Positions 25,836 to 34,135 of a stretch of DNA of 64,000 nucleotides are shown piece after piece. The first letter of the stretch is position 1, and each line of letters opens with the position of its first letter. The notes under the pieces are model-generated. The model was not told the DNA's origin, ran no database searches, and saw only the letters and a list, made by a program, of their open reading frames with translations. A program made the position numbers and the translations under genes. Source of the stretch: Paenibacillus_F chitinolyticus_A (lineage in GTDB: Bacteria; Bacillota; Bacilli; Paenibacillales; NBRC-103111); assembly GCF_045038035.1 (NCBI RefSeq), contig NZ_CP173427.1:1860001-1924000 (forward strand), given 5' to 3'.

Positions 25836-27089
25836 TTGAGCAACAATGACATCATTGTTAGTTTAGACATCGGTACATCCAAAGTTCGTGCTATTATTGG
25901 GGAAGTCGTAAACGGAACCATTAATATAATAGGGGTAGGATCAGCCGACTCGGAAGGCATCCGCAAAGGTGCCATCGTTGATATCGACCAGACCGTTCAA
26001 TCGATCCGATCCGCGATCGATCATGCCGAACGTATGGTGGGCATACAAATTTCTGATGTTTACGTCGGGATTACGGGAAACCACATCGCGCTTCAGGACA
26101 GCCACGGTGTTGTGGCCGTATCCAATGAAGACCGCGAAATCGGCGAAGAAGACATCGAACGGGTTATACAAGCGGCTAGAGTCATAGCGCTGCCTCCTGA
26201 GCGCGAAATTATCGGAGTAGTACCTAACCAATACTTAGTGGACGGCCAGGAAGGCATACACGAACCAAGAGGAATGATCGGGGTCAGACTTGAAGTCGAA
26301 TCCACGATTATTACCGGAGCCAAAACAGGCATACATAACCTGCTTCGCGTTGTTGAGAAATCCGGACTTAAGGTGGCAGGACTCATATTGATGTCTCTGG
26401 CTTCCGGACAGCTTGCGCTTTCCAAAGACGAGAAGTCGATAGGAACCGTATTGGTCGATATCGGAGCAGGTTCGACAACGATTGCCGTTTTCGATCAAGG
26501 AAATCTTGTCGCAACATCCACGCTGCCTATCGGCGGCGATTTCATTACCAACGACATATCAATCGGGCTCCGCACCCAAATGGATATTGCGGAAAAAATC
26601 AAGCTTAAATACGGCTGCGCGACGATTCAAGATTCCGCGCCGGATCAGGTGTTTAAAGTTAACCGGATCGGCAGTCAAGTGGATAAGGAATTCTCCCAGG
26701 TCGATCTGGCGAATATTATTGAACCCCGTGTTCAGGAAATTTTCCATCTGATTCGCGCAGAAGCCAGCCGGTTAGGATACAGTGATCCCGCCGGAGGTTA
26801 TGTCCTCACGGGAGGTACCGTGTCCCTGCCGGGGACTCTTGTCATTGCACAGGAAGAGCTGGCTGCTCCCGTACGTATCGCAGTGCCCGATTACATCGGG
26901 GTCCGCGACCCGGCTTATACGAGCGGAGTAGGGATCATCCAGTTTGTTTGCAAATTTTTGCGTAACCGCCCGGTTACGGCGCCCAAGAAGCAAACGGCCA
27001 ACAAACCTGCCAGTGTCAAAACACCCCAGACTGAAGCGAGCCCTGGCTGGTTCGATAAAGTCAAAAATTTCCTTAAGGAATTTATCTAA
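25836..27089 (+). CDS. ftsA: Cell division protein FtsA
   Basis: Actin-like ATPase that tethers FtsZ filaments to the membrane. It is 417 aa from a TTG start 7 nt after AGGAGGTG. The phosphate-1 loop is SLDIGTSKVRAIIGE, the SHS2 (1C) insertion is around MVGIQISDVYVGITGNH, phosphate-2 is VLVDIGAGSTTIAVF, and the adenosine motif is YVLTGGTVSLPG. It ends in an amphipathic membrane-targeting helix, WFDKVKNFLKEFI. A 221-bp non-coding stretch (27090-27310) separates it from ftsZ, longer than usual for this pair. Confidence 0.96.
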   Translation: MSNNDIIVSLDIGTSKVRAIIGEVVNGTINIIGVGSADSEGIRKGAIVDIDQTVQSIRSAIDHAERMVGIQISDVYVGITGNHIALQDSHGVVAVSNEDREIGEEDIERVIQAARVIALPPEREIIGVVPNQYLVDGQEGIHEPRGMIGVRLEVESTIITGAKTGIHNLLRVVEKSGLKVAGLILMSLASGQLALSKDEKSIGTVLVDIGAGSTTIAVFDQGNLVATSTLPIGGDFITNDISIGLRTQMDIAEKIKLKYGCATIQDSAPDQVFKVNRIGSQVDKEFSQVDLANIIEPRVQEIFHLIRAEASRLGYSDPAGGYVLTGGTVSLPGTLVIAQEELAAPVRIAVPDYIGVRDPAYTSGVGIIQFVCKFLRNRPVTAPKKQTANKPASVKTPQTEASPGWFDKVKNFLKEFI

Positions 27090-27310
27090 CGGGACGAGCT
27101 CTGCTGTTTCTGAATGCATCTTTCCCGGTTATGGATACAAGTGTCCCAGTCACTGGCTCTGCAGCCTGCAACCAGGGGATACGCGCACAACACGCTTCAG
27201 AACCATGTTCGGGCCATGTGCGAACTCTTACGATTACCGTGCCGACAGGCGCGTTACCCATTTTGAGCTTACAGCTCACGGAAAGTTAAGTTAGGGGGAC
27301 ATTGACTGCT

Positions 27311-28453
27311 ATGTTTGAATTTGATCTGGATATGGAACAATTGGCCCAGATAAAAGTCATCGGTGTGGGCGGCGGCGGCAGTAATGCAGTTAACCGGATG
27401 ATCGAGAATGGAGTGCAGGGTGTCGAGTTCATTACGGTGAACACCGATGCACAGGCACTTCATCAGGCCAAGTCGGAGCACAAGCTCCAAATTGGTGATA
27501 AATTAACGCGCGGCTTGGGAGCCGGCGCCAACCCCGATGTGGGGAAGAAAGCCGCTGAAGAATCACGCGATTTAATTATGAACACGCTCAAAGGCGCGGA
27601 CATGGTCTTCGTAACCGCAGGTATGGGCGGGGGAACCGGTACGGGCGCTGCTCCGGTTATCGCGGAAATCGCGAAAGAGTGCGGCGCGCTGACGGTGGGC
27701 GTCGTAACCCGACCGTTCACATTCGAAGGGCGCAAACGCGCCGCTCAGGCTGAACAGGGCATCGCGGCGCTCAAAGAAAAAGTGGACACGCTGATCGTTA
27801 TTCCAAACGACCGTCTCCTTGAGATTGTAGACAAGAAGACACCTATGCTGGAAGCGTTCCGCGAAGCGGATAACGTTCTTCGTCAAGGGGTACAGGGGAT
27901 TTCCGACCTGATCGCCGTACCGGGTCTTATCAACCTGGACTTTGCCGATGTGAAAACCATTATGACCGAGCGTGGTTCGGCTCTTATGGGAATCGGTGTC
28001 GCGACAGGTGAGAACCGTGCCGCGGAAGCCGCCAAGAAAGCTATTATGAGCCCGCTGCTTGAAACCTCCATCGAGGGTGCTCGCGGGGTATTAATGAATA
28101 TTACGGGCGGTACAAATCTTAGCCTGTATGAAGTAAATGAAGCTGCAGACATTGTTGCCTCGGCCTCTGATATTGAAGTAAACATGATTTTCGGTGCTGT
28201 CATAAACGAGAATTATAAAGAAGAGATTATGGTAACCGTTATCGCAACCGGATTCCAGGACAAGCCGCAACAACAGCAGCCTCCGCAACCGCAAAACCGC
28301 CGTCAAGGCGGCATGCAGCAGCAACAGCAGCAGGAGGCACCTGCCGAAACCCAGCAGCGTGCGAACAATCTGCGGCCGTTCGGCGGTCAACCGGGAGACC
28401 TGGAAGTACCGACGTTCCTGCGCAACCGCGGACGCAACAATCTCGACAAATAA
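27311..28453 (+). CDS. ftsZ: Cell division GTPase FtsZ
   Basis: Tubulin-like GTPase forming the division ring. I choose the ATG at 27311 (MFEFDLDMEQLAQIKVIGVG); the TTG at 27302 is only 3 nt from the AGGGGG Shine-Dalgarno. The product is 380 aa. Motifs are IGVGGGGSNAVNRM, the tubulin signature GGGTGTGAAP, the T7 loop NLDFADVKTIM, and the C-terminal core peptide PTFLRNRGR that binds FtsA and SepF. The linker before that peptide (about residues 318-360) is unusually Gln/Pro-rich. A strong terminator follows. Confidence 0.97.
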   Translation: MFEFDLDMEQLAQIKVIGVGGGGSNAVNRMIENGVQGVEFITVNTDAQALHQAKSEHKLQIGDKLTRGLGAGANPDVGKKAAEESRDLIMNTLKGADMVFVTAGMGGGTGTGAAPVIAEIAKECGALTVGVVTRPFTFEGRKRAAQAEQGIAALKEKVDTLIVIPNDRLLEIVDKKTPMLEAFREADNVLRQGVQGISDLIAVPGLINLDFADVKTIMTERGSALMGIGVATGENRAAEAAKKAIMSPLLETSIEGARGVLMNITGGTNLSLYEVNEAADIVASASDIEVNMIFGAVINENYKEEIMVTVIATGFQDKPQQQQPPQPQNRRQGGMQQQQQQEAPAETQQRANNLRPFGGQPGDLEVPTFLRNRGRNNLDK

Positions 28454-28504
28454 TTCCGCTAGCGGAATGGTATAGGCGGAGAGCAGCATGACGGGCTCTC
28501 CCGG

Positions 28505-28549
28505 AAAAGCCGTCACAACCGACTTGAGGTCGGTTGTGACGGCTTTTTT
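28505..28549 (+). terminator. Strong rho-independent terminator ending the dcw cluster
   Basis: A perfect 15-bp stem (28509-28523 with 28529-28543), 5-nt loop, flanked by A4 upstream and T6 downstream. It isolates ftsZ from the sporulation block. Confidence 0.95.
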
Positions 28550-28595
28550 CTTTTCCCCACTATGCGACAAAAATAGTTGGCGGACTCCGGCACGT

Positions 28596-28629
28596 TTAGA
28601 CAGACTTTGAATTCGTCTTTTAATATACT
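28596..28629 (+). promoter_or_regulatory. Spo0A-type spoIIG promoter with over-long spacer
   Basis: -10 TATACT at 28624-28629. The best -35-like element is TTAGAC at 28596-28601, 22 bp away, the same atypical spacing as the B. subtilis spoIIG promoter that Spo0A activates. TTAGACA over the -35 differs by one base from a reverse 0A box (TTCGACA). A further 0A-like site, reading TTTTGTCGCA on the minus strand, lies at 28563-28572. Confidence 0.6.
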
Positions 28630-28657
28630 AATCTCATCCGCTTGGGGGTGAGGAAAA

Positions 28658-29581
28658 TTGGTCGTATACGCGGATCTGATTTTCCTGTTGAATGTCGTCA
28701 TGGATACCGCCGTTTTACTAGTGACCGCACGGACGCGACGATTATCCTTCAAACCTTGGAAACTGCTGACGTCCTCTGCGCTGGGCGGATCTTATGTACT
28801 GCTCATGTTCGTACCTTCCTTGTCGTTCTTATTTACTTTTGCGGCAAAGATCATCATGTCTCTCTGTATGGTATGGATTGCTTTCGGCTATGGCAGCTTA
28901 CAGCGCTTTTTGCGCAACACGGGCACCTTCTATGTAGTCAACTTTGTAGCGGCGGGGGGCGTTTTCGGCCTGAACTACGTGTTTCAAACATCGGGCGATG
29001 TGATGAACGGGCTTCTGTTCAGCCAAACGGGTGCGGCGAGGTTCAATATCCGGATCGAGACTTGGGCAGTCATCGTGTTAGGAGCGGGTTCTCTGGTGCT
29101 GCACAGACTGGTGATGGCGGGAGTAAAGAAGAAGGAAGAGCTGGCCGTCCATCTGGCGGAAGTAAGTGTGATCGTGGATGGCGTGGATTTCCGGTGTACA
29201 GGCTTGATCGATACGGGCAACCAGCTCTACGATCCGCTGACGCGGACCCCGGTGATGGTCATGGAGGCTTCGCAGCTGGCGAGTATGCTGCCGGAATCGT
29301 GGTTGAGACGAATCCGCGCAGCCGAGGTGGAACAGATTATCACGGCGATAGGGACGGAAGAAGACTTCATATGGCAGGATCGTCTGCGGCTGGTGCCTTA
29401 CCGGGGAGTAAACCGGAATACGCAGTTCATGCTGGCGATTAAACCCGACAAGGTGGTCATCACGTACAGCAGCGGTCAAGTGGAAACGACGAAAGTACTT
29501 GTAGGACTGGACGGAGGTCAACTCTCCGGTGACGGGGCATATCATGCCATTATTCATCCGACGCTGGTTGCTGCCGGCTAA
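28658..29581 (+). CDS. spoIIGA: Pro-sigma-E processing peptidase SpoIIGA
   Basis: Membrane-embedded aspartic protease that activates pro-sigma-E in the mother cell. It is 307 aa from a TTG start preceded by GGGGGTGAGG. The N-terminal half has five membrane segments (VVYADLIFLLNVVMDTAVLL onwards). The cytoplasmic half contains CTGLIDTGNQLYDPLT, with the DTGN catalytic-aspartate motif, followed by the family segment LVPYRGVN. It lies immediately upstream of its substrate gene sigE, 29 bp apart, and is transcribed from the Spo0A-type promoter just upstream. Confidence 0.95.
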   Translation: MVVYADLIFLLNVVMDTAVLLVTARTRRLSFKPWKLLTSSALGGSYVLLMFVPSLSFLFTFAAKIIMSLCMVWIAFGYGSLQRFLRNTGTFYVVNFVAAGGVFGLNYVFQTSGDVMNGLLFSQTGAARFNIRIETWAVIVLGAGSLVLHRLVMAGVKKKEELAVHLAEVSVIVDGVDFRCTGLIDTGNQLYDPLTRTPVMVMEASQLASMLPESWLRRIRAAEVEQIITAIGTEEDFIWQDRLRLVPYRGVNRNTQFMLAIKPDKVVITYSSGQVETTKVLVGLDGGQLSGDGAYHAIIHPTLVAAG

Positions 29582-29610
29582 AGAAAGGTTATGAGTGGGA
29601 GGAAGCGGTT

Positions 29611-30333
29611 ATGCGGGTCAAATGGAAATTGCAGATGCTAATTTTTTATTACAAGATTCTTATCTTTTTCGGTCTGAAAGGTGAAGAAATTTATTACATA
29701 GGAGGAAGCGAAGCACTGCCTCCTCCGCTGACGCGGGAAGAAGAAGAATATTTGCTTGGAAAACTGCCCTCCGGGGACGCGGCTATCCGTGCCATGCTGA
29801 TTGAACGCAACCTCCGGCTGGTTGTCTATATAGCCCGCAAATTTGAAAATACGGGCATTAACATCGAGGATCTGGTCTCCATAGGGGCGATCGGTCTTAT
29901 TAAAGCGGTGAATACGTTCGACCCCGAGAAAAAAATCAAGCTGGCGACTTATGCGTCACGCTGCATCGAGAATGAAATTCTGATGTATCTCCGCCGCAAC
30001 AGCAAAATACGGACAGAAGTGTCGTTCGACGAACCGCTCAATATCGATTGGGACGGAAACGAGCTGTTATTGTCCGATGTGCTGGGCACCGAGAACGATA
30101 CCATTTACCGCAACATTGAAGAGCAGGTGGACCGCAAGCTGCTGCATAAAGCGCTCGATAAGCTGACGGACCGGGAGCGAACGATCATGGAGCTTCGTTT
30201 CGGTCTCCAGGACGGTGAGGAGAAAACGCAGAAGGACGTTGCGGATCAGCTCGGTATTTCCCAGTCCTATATTTCCCGGCTGGAAAAGAGGATCATCAAA
30301 CGGCTGCGCAAGGAGTTTAATAAAATGGTTTAA
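29611..30333 (+). CDS. sigE: RNA polymerase sporulation sigma factor SigE (pro-form)
   Basis: Early mother-cell sigma factor. It is 240 aa with an N-terminal hydrophobic/basic pro-sequence followed by EEIYYIGGSEALPPP, the conserved cleavage region. By alignment with B. subtilis, cleavage by SpoIIGA would fall after Tyr28. Region 2 includes RNLRLVVYIARKFENTGI and the core-binding DLVSIGAIGLIKAV. Region 4 has a helix-turn-helix, TQKDVADQLGISQSYISRLE. The Shine-Dalgarno is GGGAGG. A terminator follows, separating it from sigG, which has its own promoter. Confidence 0.97.
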   Translation: MRVKWKLQMLIFYYKILIFFGLKGEEIYYIGGSEALPPPLTREEEEYLLGKLPSGDAAIRAMLIERNLRLVVYIARKFENTGINIEDLVSIGAIGLIKAVNTFDPEKKIKLATYASRCIENEILMYLRRNSKIRTEVSFDEPLNIDWDGNELLLSDVLGTENDTIYRNIEEQVDRKLLHKALDKLTDRERTIMELRFGLQDGEEKTQKDVADQLGISQSYISRLEKRIIKRLRKEFNKMV

Positions 30334-30335
30334 GC

Positions 30336-30366
30336 AAAAGCCTATCACCTGTGTGGTAGGCTTTTT
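30336..30366 (+). terminator. Rho-independent terminator after sigE
   Basis: A 9-bp stem (GCCTATCAC with GTGGTAGGC, one G-U), 4-nt loop and T5 tract, directly after the sigE stop. It uncouples sigG from the spoIIG transcript. Confidence 0.85.
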
Positions 30367-30541
30367 GGTATGACTTTTCCATACGATTTTAAGGAGGTAC
30401 CGGATAATTCTTCCGAACGGGAGACATATCTGCCTTCTTTTAAAAAAAATATCGAAAACTGAAAGCGAATACGGTCCAACAGCGGCAGGAGAGAGCAAGC
30501 ATCCGGGCACTTGTCAAGGGGGGGGACACGCTCTTCGCAGC

Positions 30542-30570
30542 GCATAAAAACACGGGTCGCGGAGATAATT
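30542..30570 (+). promoter_or_regulatory. Sigma-F-type promoter for sigG
   Basis: GCATA fits the -35 pattern GYWTA and GGAGATAATT fits the -10 pattern GGNRANANTW, with a 14-bp spacer (about 15 is usual). It lies 35 nt before the sigG GTG. sigG is known to be transcribed by sigma-F in the forespore of B. subtilis. An uninterrupted run of eight G lies just upstream (30518-30525). Confidence 0.6.
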
Positions 30571-30604
30571 AACAGTAATGTTTCTCCTTGGGAGGTAAAT
30601 CACC

Positions 30605-31387
30605 GTGACCCGAAATAAAGTCGAAATATGTGGTGTCGATACCGCCAAACTTCCTGTTCTGACGAATGTGGAAATGCGTGAGCTGTTCACCAATCTGCAG
30701 ACGAAGAACGACCGATCCGCAAGAGAGAAACTGGTCAATGGCAACCTGAGACTGGTACTCAGCGTGATTCAGCGTTTCAACAACCGCGGCGAGTTTGTCG
30801 ACGACCTTTTTCAAGTGGGCTGCATCGGCCTGATGAAAGCGATCGATAACTTCGATCTGGGCCAGAACGTGAAGTTTTCAACGTATGCGGTGCCGATGAT
30901 CATCGGAGAAATACGCAGATACTTGCGGGATAACAATCCGATCCGTGTCTCCCGTTCTTTGCGGGATATCGCTTACAAAGCGCTTCAGGTCCGCGACAGT
31001 TTAACGAACAAGAACTCCCGCGAGCCTACGATTTACGAAATTTCCGAAGTGCTGAACGTGCCCAAAGAAGATGTCGTGTTTGCGCTTGACGCGATTCAAG
31101 ACCCCGTTTCCCTGTTTGAGCCGATTTACCACGACGGCGGGGACCCGATCTATGTGATGGATCAGATCAGTGATGAACGCAACAAAGACATGTCGTGGAT
31201 TGAAGGAATCGCGTTGAGAGAAGCGATGAGAAAGCTCGGCTCCCGCGAAAAAATGATTTTGTCGATGCGCTTTTTCGAAGGTAAAACCCAGATGGAAGTC
31301 GCCGATGAAATCGGAATTTCGCAGGCGCAGGTTTCAAGGCTGGAGAAATCGGCGATCACTCAGATGCAGAAACATGTCAAAAGCTGA
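30605..31387 (+). CDS. sigG: RNA polymerase sporulation sigma factor SigG
   Basis: Late forespore sigma factor, 260 aa, from a GTG start after GGGAGGT. The N-terminus TRNKVEICGVDTAKLPVL is the SigG-specific anti-sigma-contact region. Region 2 is NLRLVLSVIQRFNNRGEFVD, then DLFQVGCIGLMKAIDNF. Region 3 contains NPIRVSRSLRDIAYKALQV. The region 4 helix-turn-helix is TQMEVADEIGISQAQVSRLE. It lacks a pro-sequence, as expected. It has its own promoter and terminator, so it is a single-gene unit. Confidence 0.97.
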   Translation: MTRNKVEICGVDTAKLPVLTNVEMRELFTNLQTKNDRSAREKLVNGNLRLVLSVIQRFNNRGEFVDDLFQVGCIGLMKAIDNFDLGQNVKFSTYAVPMIIGEIRRYLRDNNPIRVSRSLRDIAYKALQVRDSLTNKNSREPTIYEISEVLNVPKEDVVFALDAIQDPVSLFEPIYHDGGDPIYVMDQISDERNKDMSWIEGIALREAMRKLGSREKMILSMRFFEGKTQMEVADEIGISQAQVSRLEKSAITQMQKHVKS

Positions 31388-31430
31388 TCGATCTCACGCC
31401 TGCCCGATTTACCTGCACGTACATCTATCG

Positions 31431-31455
31431 AAAGCCCGGATTCCGGGCTTTTTAT
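31431..31455 (+). terminator. Rho-independent terminator after sigG
   Basis: A perfect 9-bp stem AAAGCCCGG/CCGGGCTTT with a 3-nt loop, then TTTATT. Confidence 0.88.
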
Positions 31456-31576
31456 TATGCCTGTTTTTCCGGCTGAACCCCGAGAGGCGCTTTTCTTGGT
31501 TTTGCAGGACATTTTGGCCGTGTCCCTCATATACTAGAACAAACGGGCGAATAACCTGAAAGCGTGGGGTAAGCAG

Positions 31577-31873
31577 ATGAAAATATCCGACTTTCAAACG
31601 AAAGACGTTATTAATATTGTCGATGGTAAAAAACTAGGCCAGATCAGCGATTTGGAGCTTGAACTCCGCCAAGGCCGGATCGATTCCATTGTCGTTCCGA
31701 ACAGCAGCAAGTTTTTCGGCTTGTTTGGGGGAGGAACGGATCTTATCATTCCTTGGAAAAATATCGTCAAAATCGGAGCCGATGTCGTTCTGGTCAAACT
31801 GGATGAAGCGAAAACCTACCGGGCCGTCGAGGAGAGCGATTCCGTTGATTACAACCGCAGCTCCCGCGGGTAA
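31577..31873 (+). CDS. ylmC: YlmC/YmxH family PRC-barrel protein
   Basis: A 98-aa single PRC-barrel domain: MKISDFQTKDVINIVDGKKLG, then DLELELRQGRIDSIVVP and a Phe/Gly loop (KFFGLFGGGTDLIIPW). This family is annotated as sporulation-associated and sits after sigG in many spore formers; its molecular role is not established. GTGGGG precedes the ATG. A CATATACT at 31528 resembles a sigma-E -10, but no good -35 accompanies it. A terminator-like hairpin follows the gene. Confidence 0.88.
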   Translation: MKISDFQTKDVINIVDGKKLGQISDLELELRQGRIDSIVVPNSSKFFGLFGGGTDLIIPWKNIVKIGADVVLVKLDEAKTYRAVEESDSVDYNRSSRG

Positions 31874-31904
31874 TAGAAGGAGATATGAGGATGGCCGTAC
31901 TTCC

Positions 31905-31953
31905 GGGCGTTTCGTTATAAAGCAGCCGCTATAAACGGAGGCGCCCCTTTTTC
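31905..31953 (+). terminator. Probable terminator after ylmC
   Basis: GGGCGTTTCGTTAT pairs imperfectly with ATAAACGGAGGCGCCC and is followed by CTTTTT. Confidence 0.55.
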
Positions 31954-31975
31954 ATACCTGCCGCACCGCCAATTT

Positions 31976-32004
31976 TTGTCGTCTTATGACCGATATGGTA
32001 AACT
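31976..32004 (+). promoter_or_regulatory. Sigma-A promoter for the pgeF-ylmE-sepF group
   Basis: TTGTCG, 17-bp spacer, TAAACT, about 50 nt before the pgeF start and immediately after a terminator. Confidence 0.6.
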
Positions 32005-32055
32005 TGAACAAGCAGAGAAGGCCGTTGTAGGCCGGGGATACGGAGGGGACAGGCA

Positions 32056-32910
32056 GTGGAACCGTTTGTACACAAGAAATCGAATTCCGGGGAACCGGAG
32101 CTTTTTGTGCTGGAAAGGCTTCAGGAACGTTTTCCTTTCGTTCAGGCCGGATTTACATCGCGTCACGGAGGAGTGAGTTCGGCTCCTTTCGATTCGCTTA
32201 ATCTGGGCCTGCACGTAAACGATGCGGACGAAGATGTCGTCGAGAACCGGAGGAGACTTGCCGCAGCGCTCGGAGTGCCTTTTGAAGCGCTCACGTTCGG
32301 CGAACAGGTGCACGGCAAAGAGGTAGCGGTCATCGAAAAGGAGCAGATGGGAAGTGGACGCGTATCGCGTGCCGATGCGATTCAGGACAAGGACGCGTTT
32401 ATTACCGCCAGAAAAGGGATCATGCTCTGCGCCTTGTACGCGGACTGCGTTCCACTTTATCTGATCGATCCGGTAAACCGGGTCGTAGGAATCGCCCACG
32501 CCGGCTGGAAAGGAACGGTCCAGAATATCGGAGCGGCTGCGCTTGCTTCGATGACCCGCTCCTTCGGAAGCAGGCCAGAAGACGTGTATGCCGTAATCGG
32601 CCCTTCCATAGGCGGCTGTTGTTACGAAGTGGATGATTATGTCGCGGACCGCGTTTACGAGAGCTATTTGGATACCGGCATTTCCAAAAAACAGACGGAA
32701 ACTGTCGTTATCCCCCGTAAAGAAGGCAAATATCAGTTGAATTTGCAGGAATGCAACCGACAATTTCTTGAGAAAGCAGGAATTTTGTCGTCGCATATAG
32801 AAGTAACAGAGTTATGTACGAGTTGTTCGACCGATCTGTTCTTTTCCCATCGTAAAGAAGGGGGTTCGACCGGGCGTATGGCAGCCTGGATTGGTCTCAG
32901 AAACGACTGA
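32056..32910 (+). CDS. pgeF: YfiH/YlmD family purine nucleoside phosphorylase/oxidoreductase (PgeF)
   Basis: A 284-aa member of the Cu-oxidase_4/YfiH (polyphenol oxidase/laccase) family. Members have been assigned purine nucleoside phosphorylase activity and, in E. coli, peptidoglycan editing. Conserved elements are GFTSRHGGVS, FGEQVHGKEV, CALYADCVPLYL (metal-site Cys), GIAHAGWKGT (metal-site His) and IGPSIGGCCYEV. The C-terminal CTSCSTDLFFSHR is also typical. It begins with GTG after GGAGGGGAC. It is the first gene of the ylmD-ylmE-sepF-ylmG-ylmH group. Confidence 0.9.
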   Translation: MEPFVHKKSNSGEPELFVLERLQERFPFVQAGFTSRHGGVSSAPFDSLNLGLHVNDADEDVVENRRRLAAALGVPFEALTFGEQVHGKEVAVIEKEQMGSGRVSRADAIQDKDAFITARKGIMLCALYADCVPLYLIDPVNRVVGIAHAGWKGTVQNIGAAALASMTRSFGSRPEDVYAVIGPSIGGCCYEVDDYVADRVYESYLDTGISKKQTETVVIPRKEGKYQLNLQECNRQFLEKAGILSSHIEVTELCTSCSTDLFFSHRKEGGSTGRMAAWIGLRND

Positions 32911-32959
32911 TCCGGTCCCGACAACTTACAGACAGCATGGAGGGAGTGAACCGCTGCTG

Positions 32960-33643
32960 ATGAATTTGCAGGCGCGTATTGAAGATGTGCATCACCGCAT
33001 TGAGGCGGCTTGCCGGCGGTCCGGCCGCAACCCTGAAGACATAAACGTGATCGCGGTTACGAAATATGTATCTCTGGAAGCCACGCGCGAAGCTCTTGAC
33101 CATGGGTTAACACAGGTGGGAGAGAACCGCTGGCAGGATGCCAAAGAAAAATGGGAAGCGCTCGGAGACCGGGGAGACTGGCATTTTATCGGGCATTTGC
33201 AAACGAACAAGGTGAAGGACATTATAGGGAAATTCGCGTATATCCATTCTCTGGATCGTGCTTCGCTCGCCAAAGAGCTGGAGAAAGAGGCCGCCAAACG
33301 GGATCTTTCCGTGAAGTGTTTTATACAAGTGAACGTATCCGGCGAGGAATCCAAATACGGACTGCCCCCGCAAGAGCTGGAATCCTTCGCGAAGGATTTG
33401 AAGCAATACCCCCATCTTCAGATCGTCGGCTTGATGACGATGGCCCCGCTGGAGGCCGAAGCGGAAGCGACCCGGCCCGTATTCAGGAAGCTGCGCGAGC
33501 TGAGGGACACGCTTAACGCCGAGCGGATTCTGCCGGAACCTTTGCGGCATTTGTCCATGGGGATGTCGGGAGATTTTGAAGTGGCGATCGAAGAAGGCGC
33601 GACTTGGGTGCGTTTAGGCACCGTACTTGTCGGAAAGTCTTAA
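32960..33643 (+). CDS. ylmE: PLP homeostasis protein YggS/YlmE
   Basis: A 227-aa single-domain alanine-racemase-like barrel binding pyridoxal phosphate through the Lys of NVIAVTKYVS. Also seen are GENRWQDAKEKW, WHFIGHLQTNKVK, VNVSGEESKYG and the C-terminal LSMGMSGDFEVAIEEGATWV. The family keeps free PLP in balance; no racemase activity is expected. I use the ATG at 32960 (MNLQARIEDVHHRIE). The frame is open further upstream into pgeF, but that segment is not conserved-looking. The GGAGG lies 16 nt away, unusually far. sepF follows 36 bp later. Confidence 0.9.
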   Translation: MNLQARIEDVHHRIEAACRRSGRNPEDINVIAVTKYVSLEATREALDHGLTQVGENRWQDAKEKWEALGDRGDWHFIGHLQTNKVKDIIGKFAYIHSLDRASLAKELEKEAAKRDLSVKCFIQVNVSGEESKYGLPPQELESFAKDLKQYPHLQIVGLMTMAPLEAEAEATRPVFRKLRELRDTLNAERILPEPLRHLSMGMSGDFEVAIEEGATWVRLGTVLVGKS

Positions 33644-33679
33644 ATCAATACCATCTATTCCACAGAGGAGGAGCGTCGG

Positions 33680-34105
33680 ATGGGCGTTATGAATAAATTC
33701 ATGAATTTTATCGGACTGCAGGAAGAAGAAGAGGTTGTAGAACGGGAAAGAATTGTAGAAACTCCGGAAGAACCTGAAACCCCGGTGCAGGAACAACGTA
33801 CGAAACAGAGTAAAAATAACATTGTGAGCATTCATTCGCAGAAAAACAGCCGCGTTGTGCTTCACGAGCCTCATTCTTTCGACGATTCTCAGGAGATTGC
33901 GGATCATCTGCGTTCCCGCAGGACTGTCGTCGTAAATTTGCAGCGGGTTCGTCCCGAACAAGCGGTACGGATTTTCGATTTCCTGAACGGGACCGTTTAC
34001 GCGCTGAACGGATCGATCTCCAAGATCGGACCGAATATTTTCCTGTGCGCCCCGGATTCCGTAGAAATTCAGGGATCGATCTCGGATTTTTTGCATGAAG
34101 CTTAG
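33680..34105 (+). CDS. sepF: Cell division protein SepF
   Basis: A 141-aa FtsZ-binding, membrane-bending division factor. It begins with an amphipathic helix (MGVMNKFMNFIGLQ) for membrane binding, then an acidic linker (EEEEVVERERIVETPEEPE) and the SepF core domain (VVVNLQRVRPEQAVRIFDF, TVYALNGSISKIGPNIFL). It arranges FtsZ filaments together with FtsA. AGGAGG precedes the ATG. The neighbours are those of the conserved ylm group. Confidence 0.94.
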   Translation: MGVMNKFMNFIGLQEEEEVVERERIVETPEEPETPVQEQRTKQSKNNIVSIHSQKNSRVVLHEPHSFDDSQEIADHLRSRRTVVVNLQRVRPEQAVRIFDFLNGTVYALNGSISKIGPNIFLCAPDSVEIQGSISDFLHEA

Positions 34106-34135
34106 CATTGGACAAAAAGGTTGAGGTGAAAGCGG

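Noticed and set aside
31528..31535. CATATACT upstream of ylmC as a sigma-E -10
   Set aside because: The -10 pattern fits, but no -35 element at acceptable distance was found.
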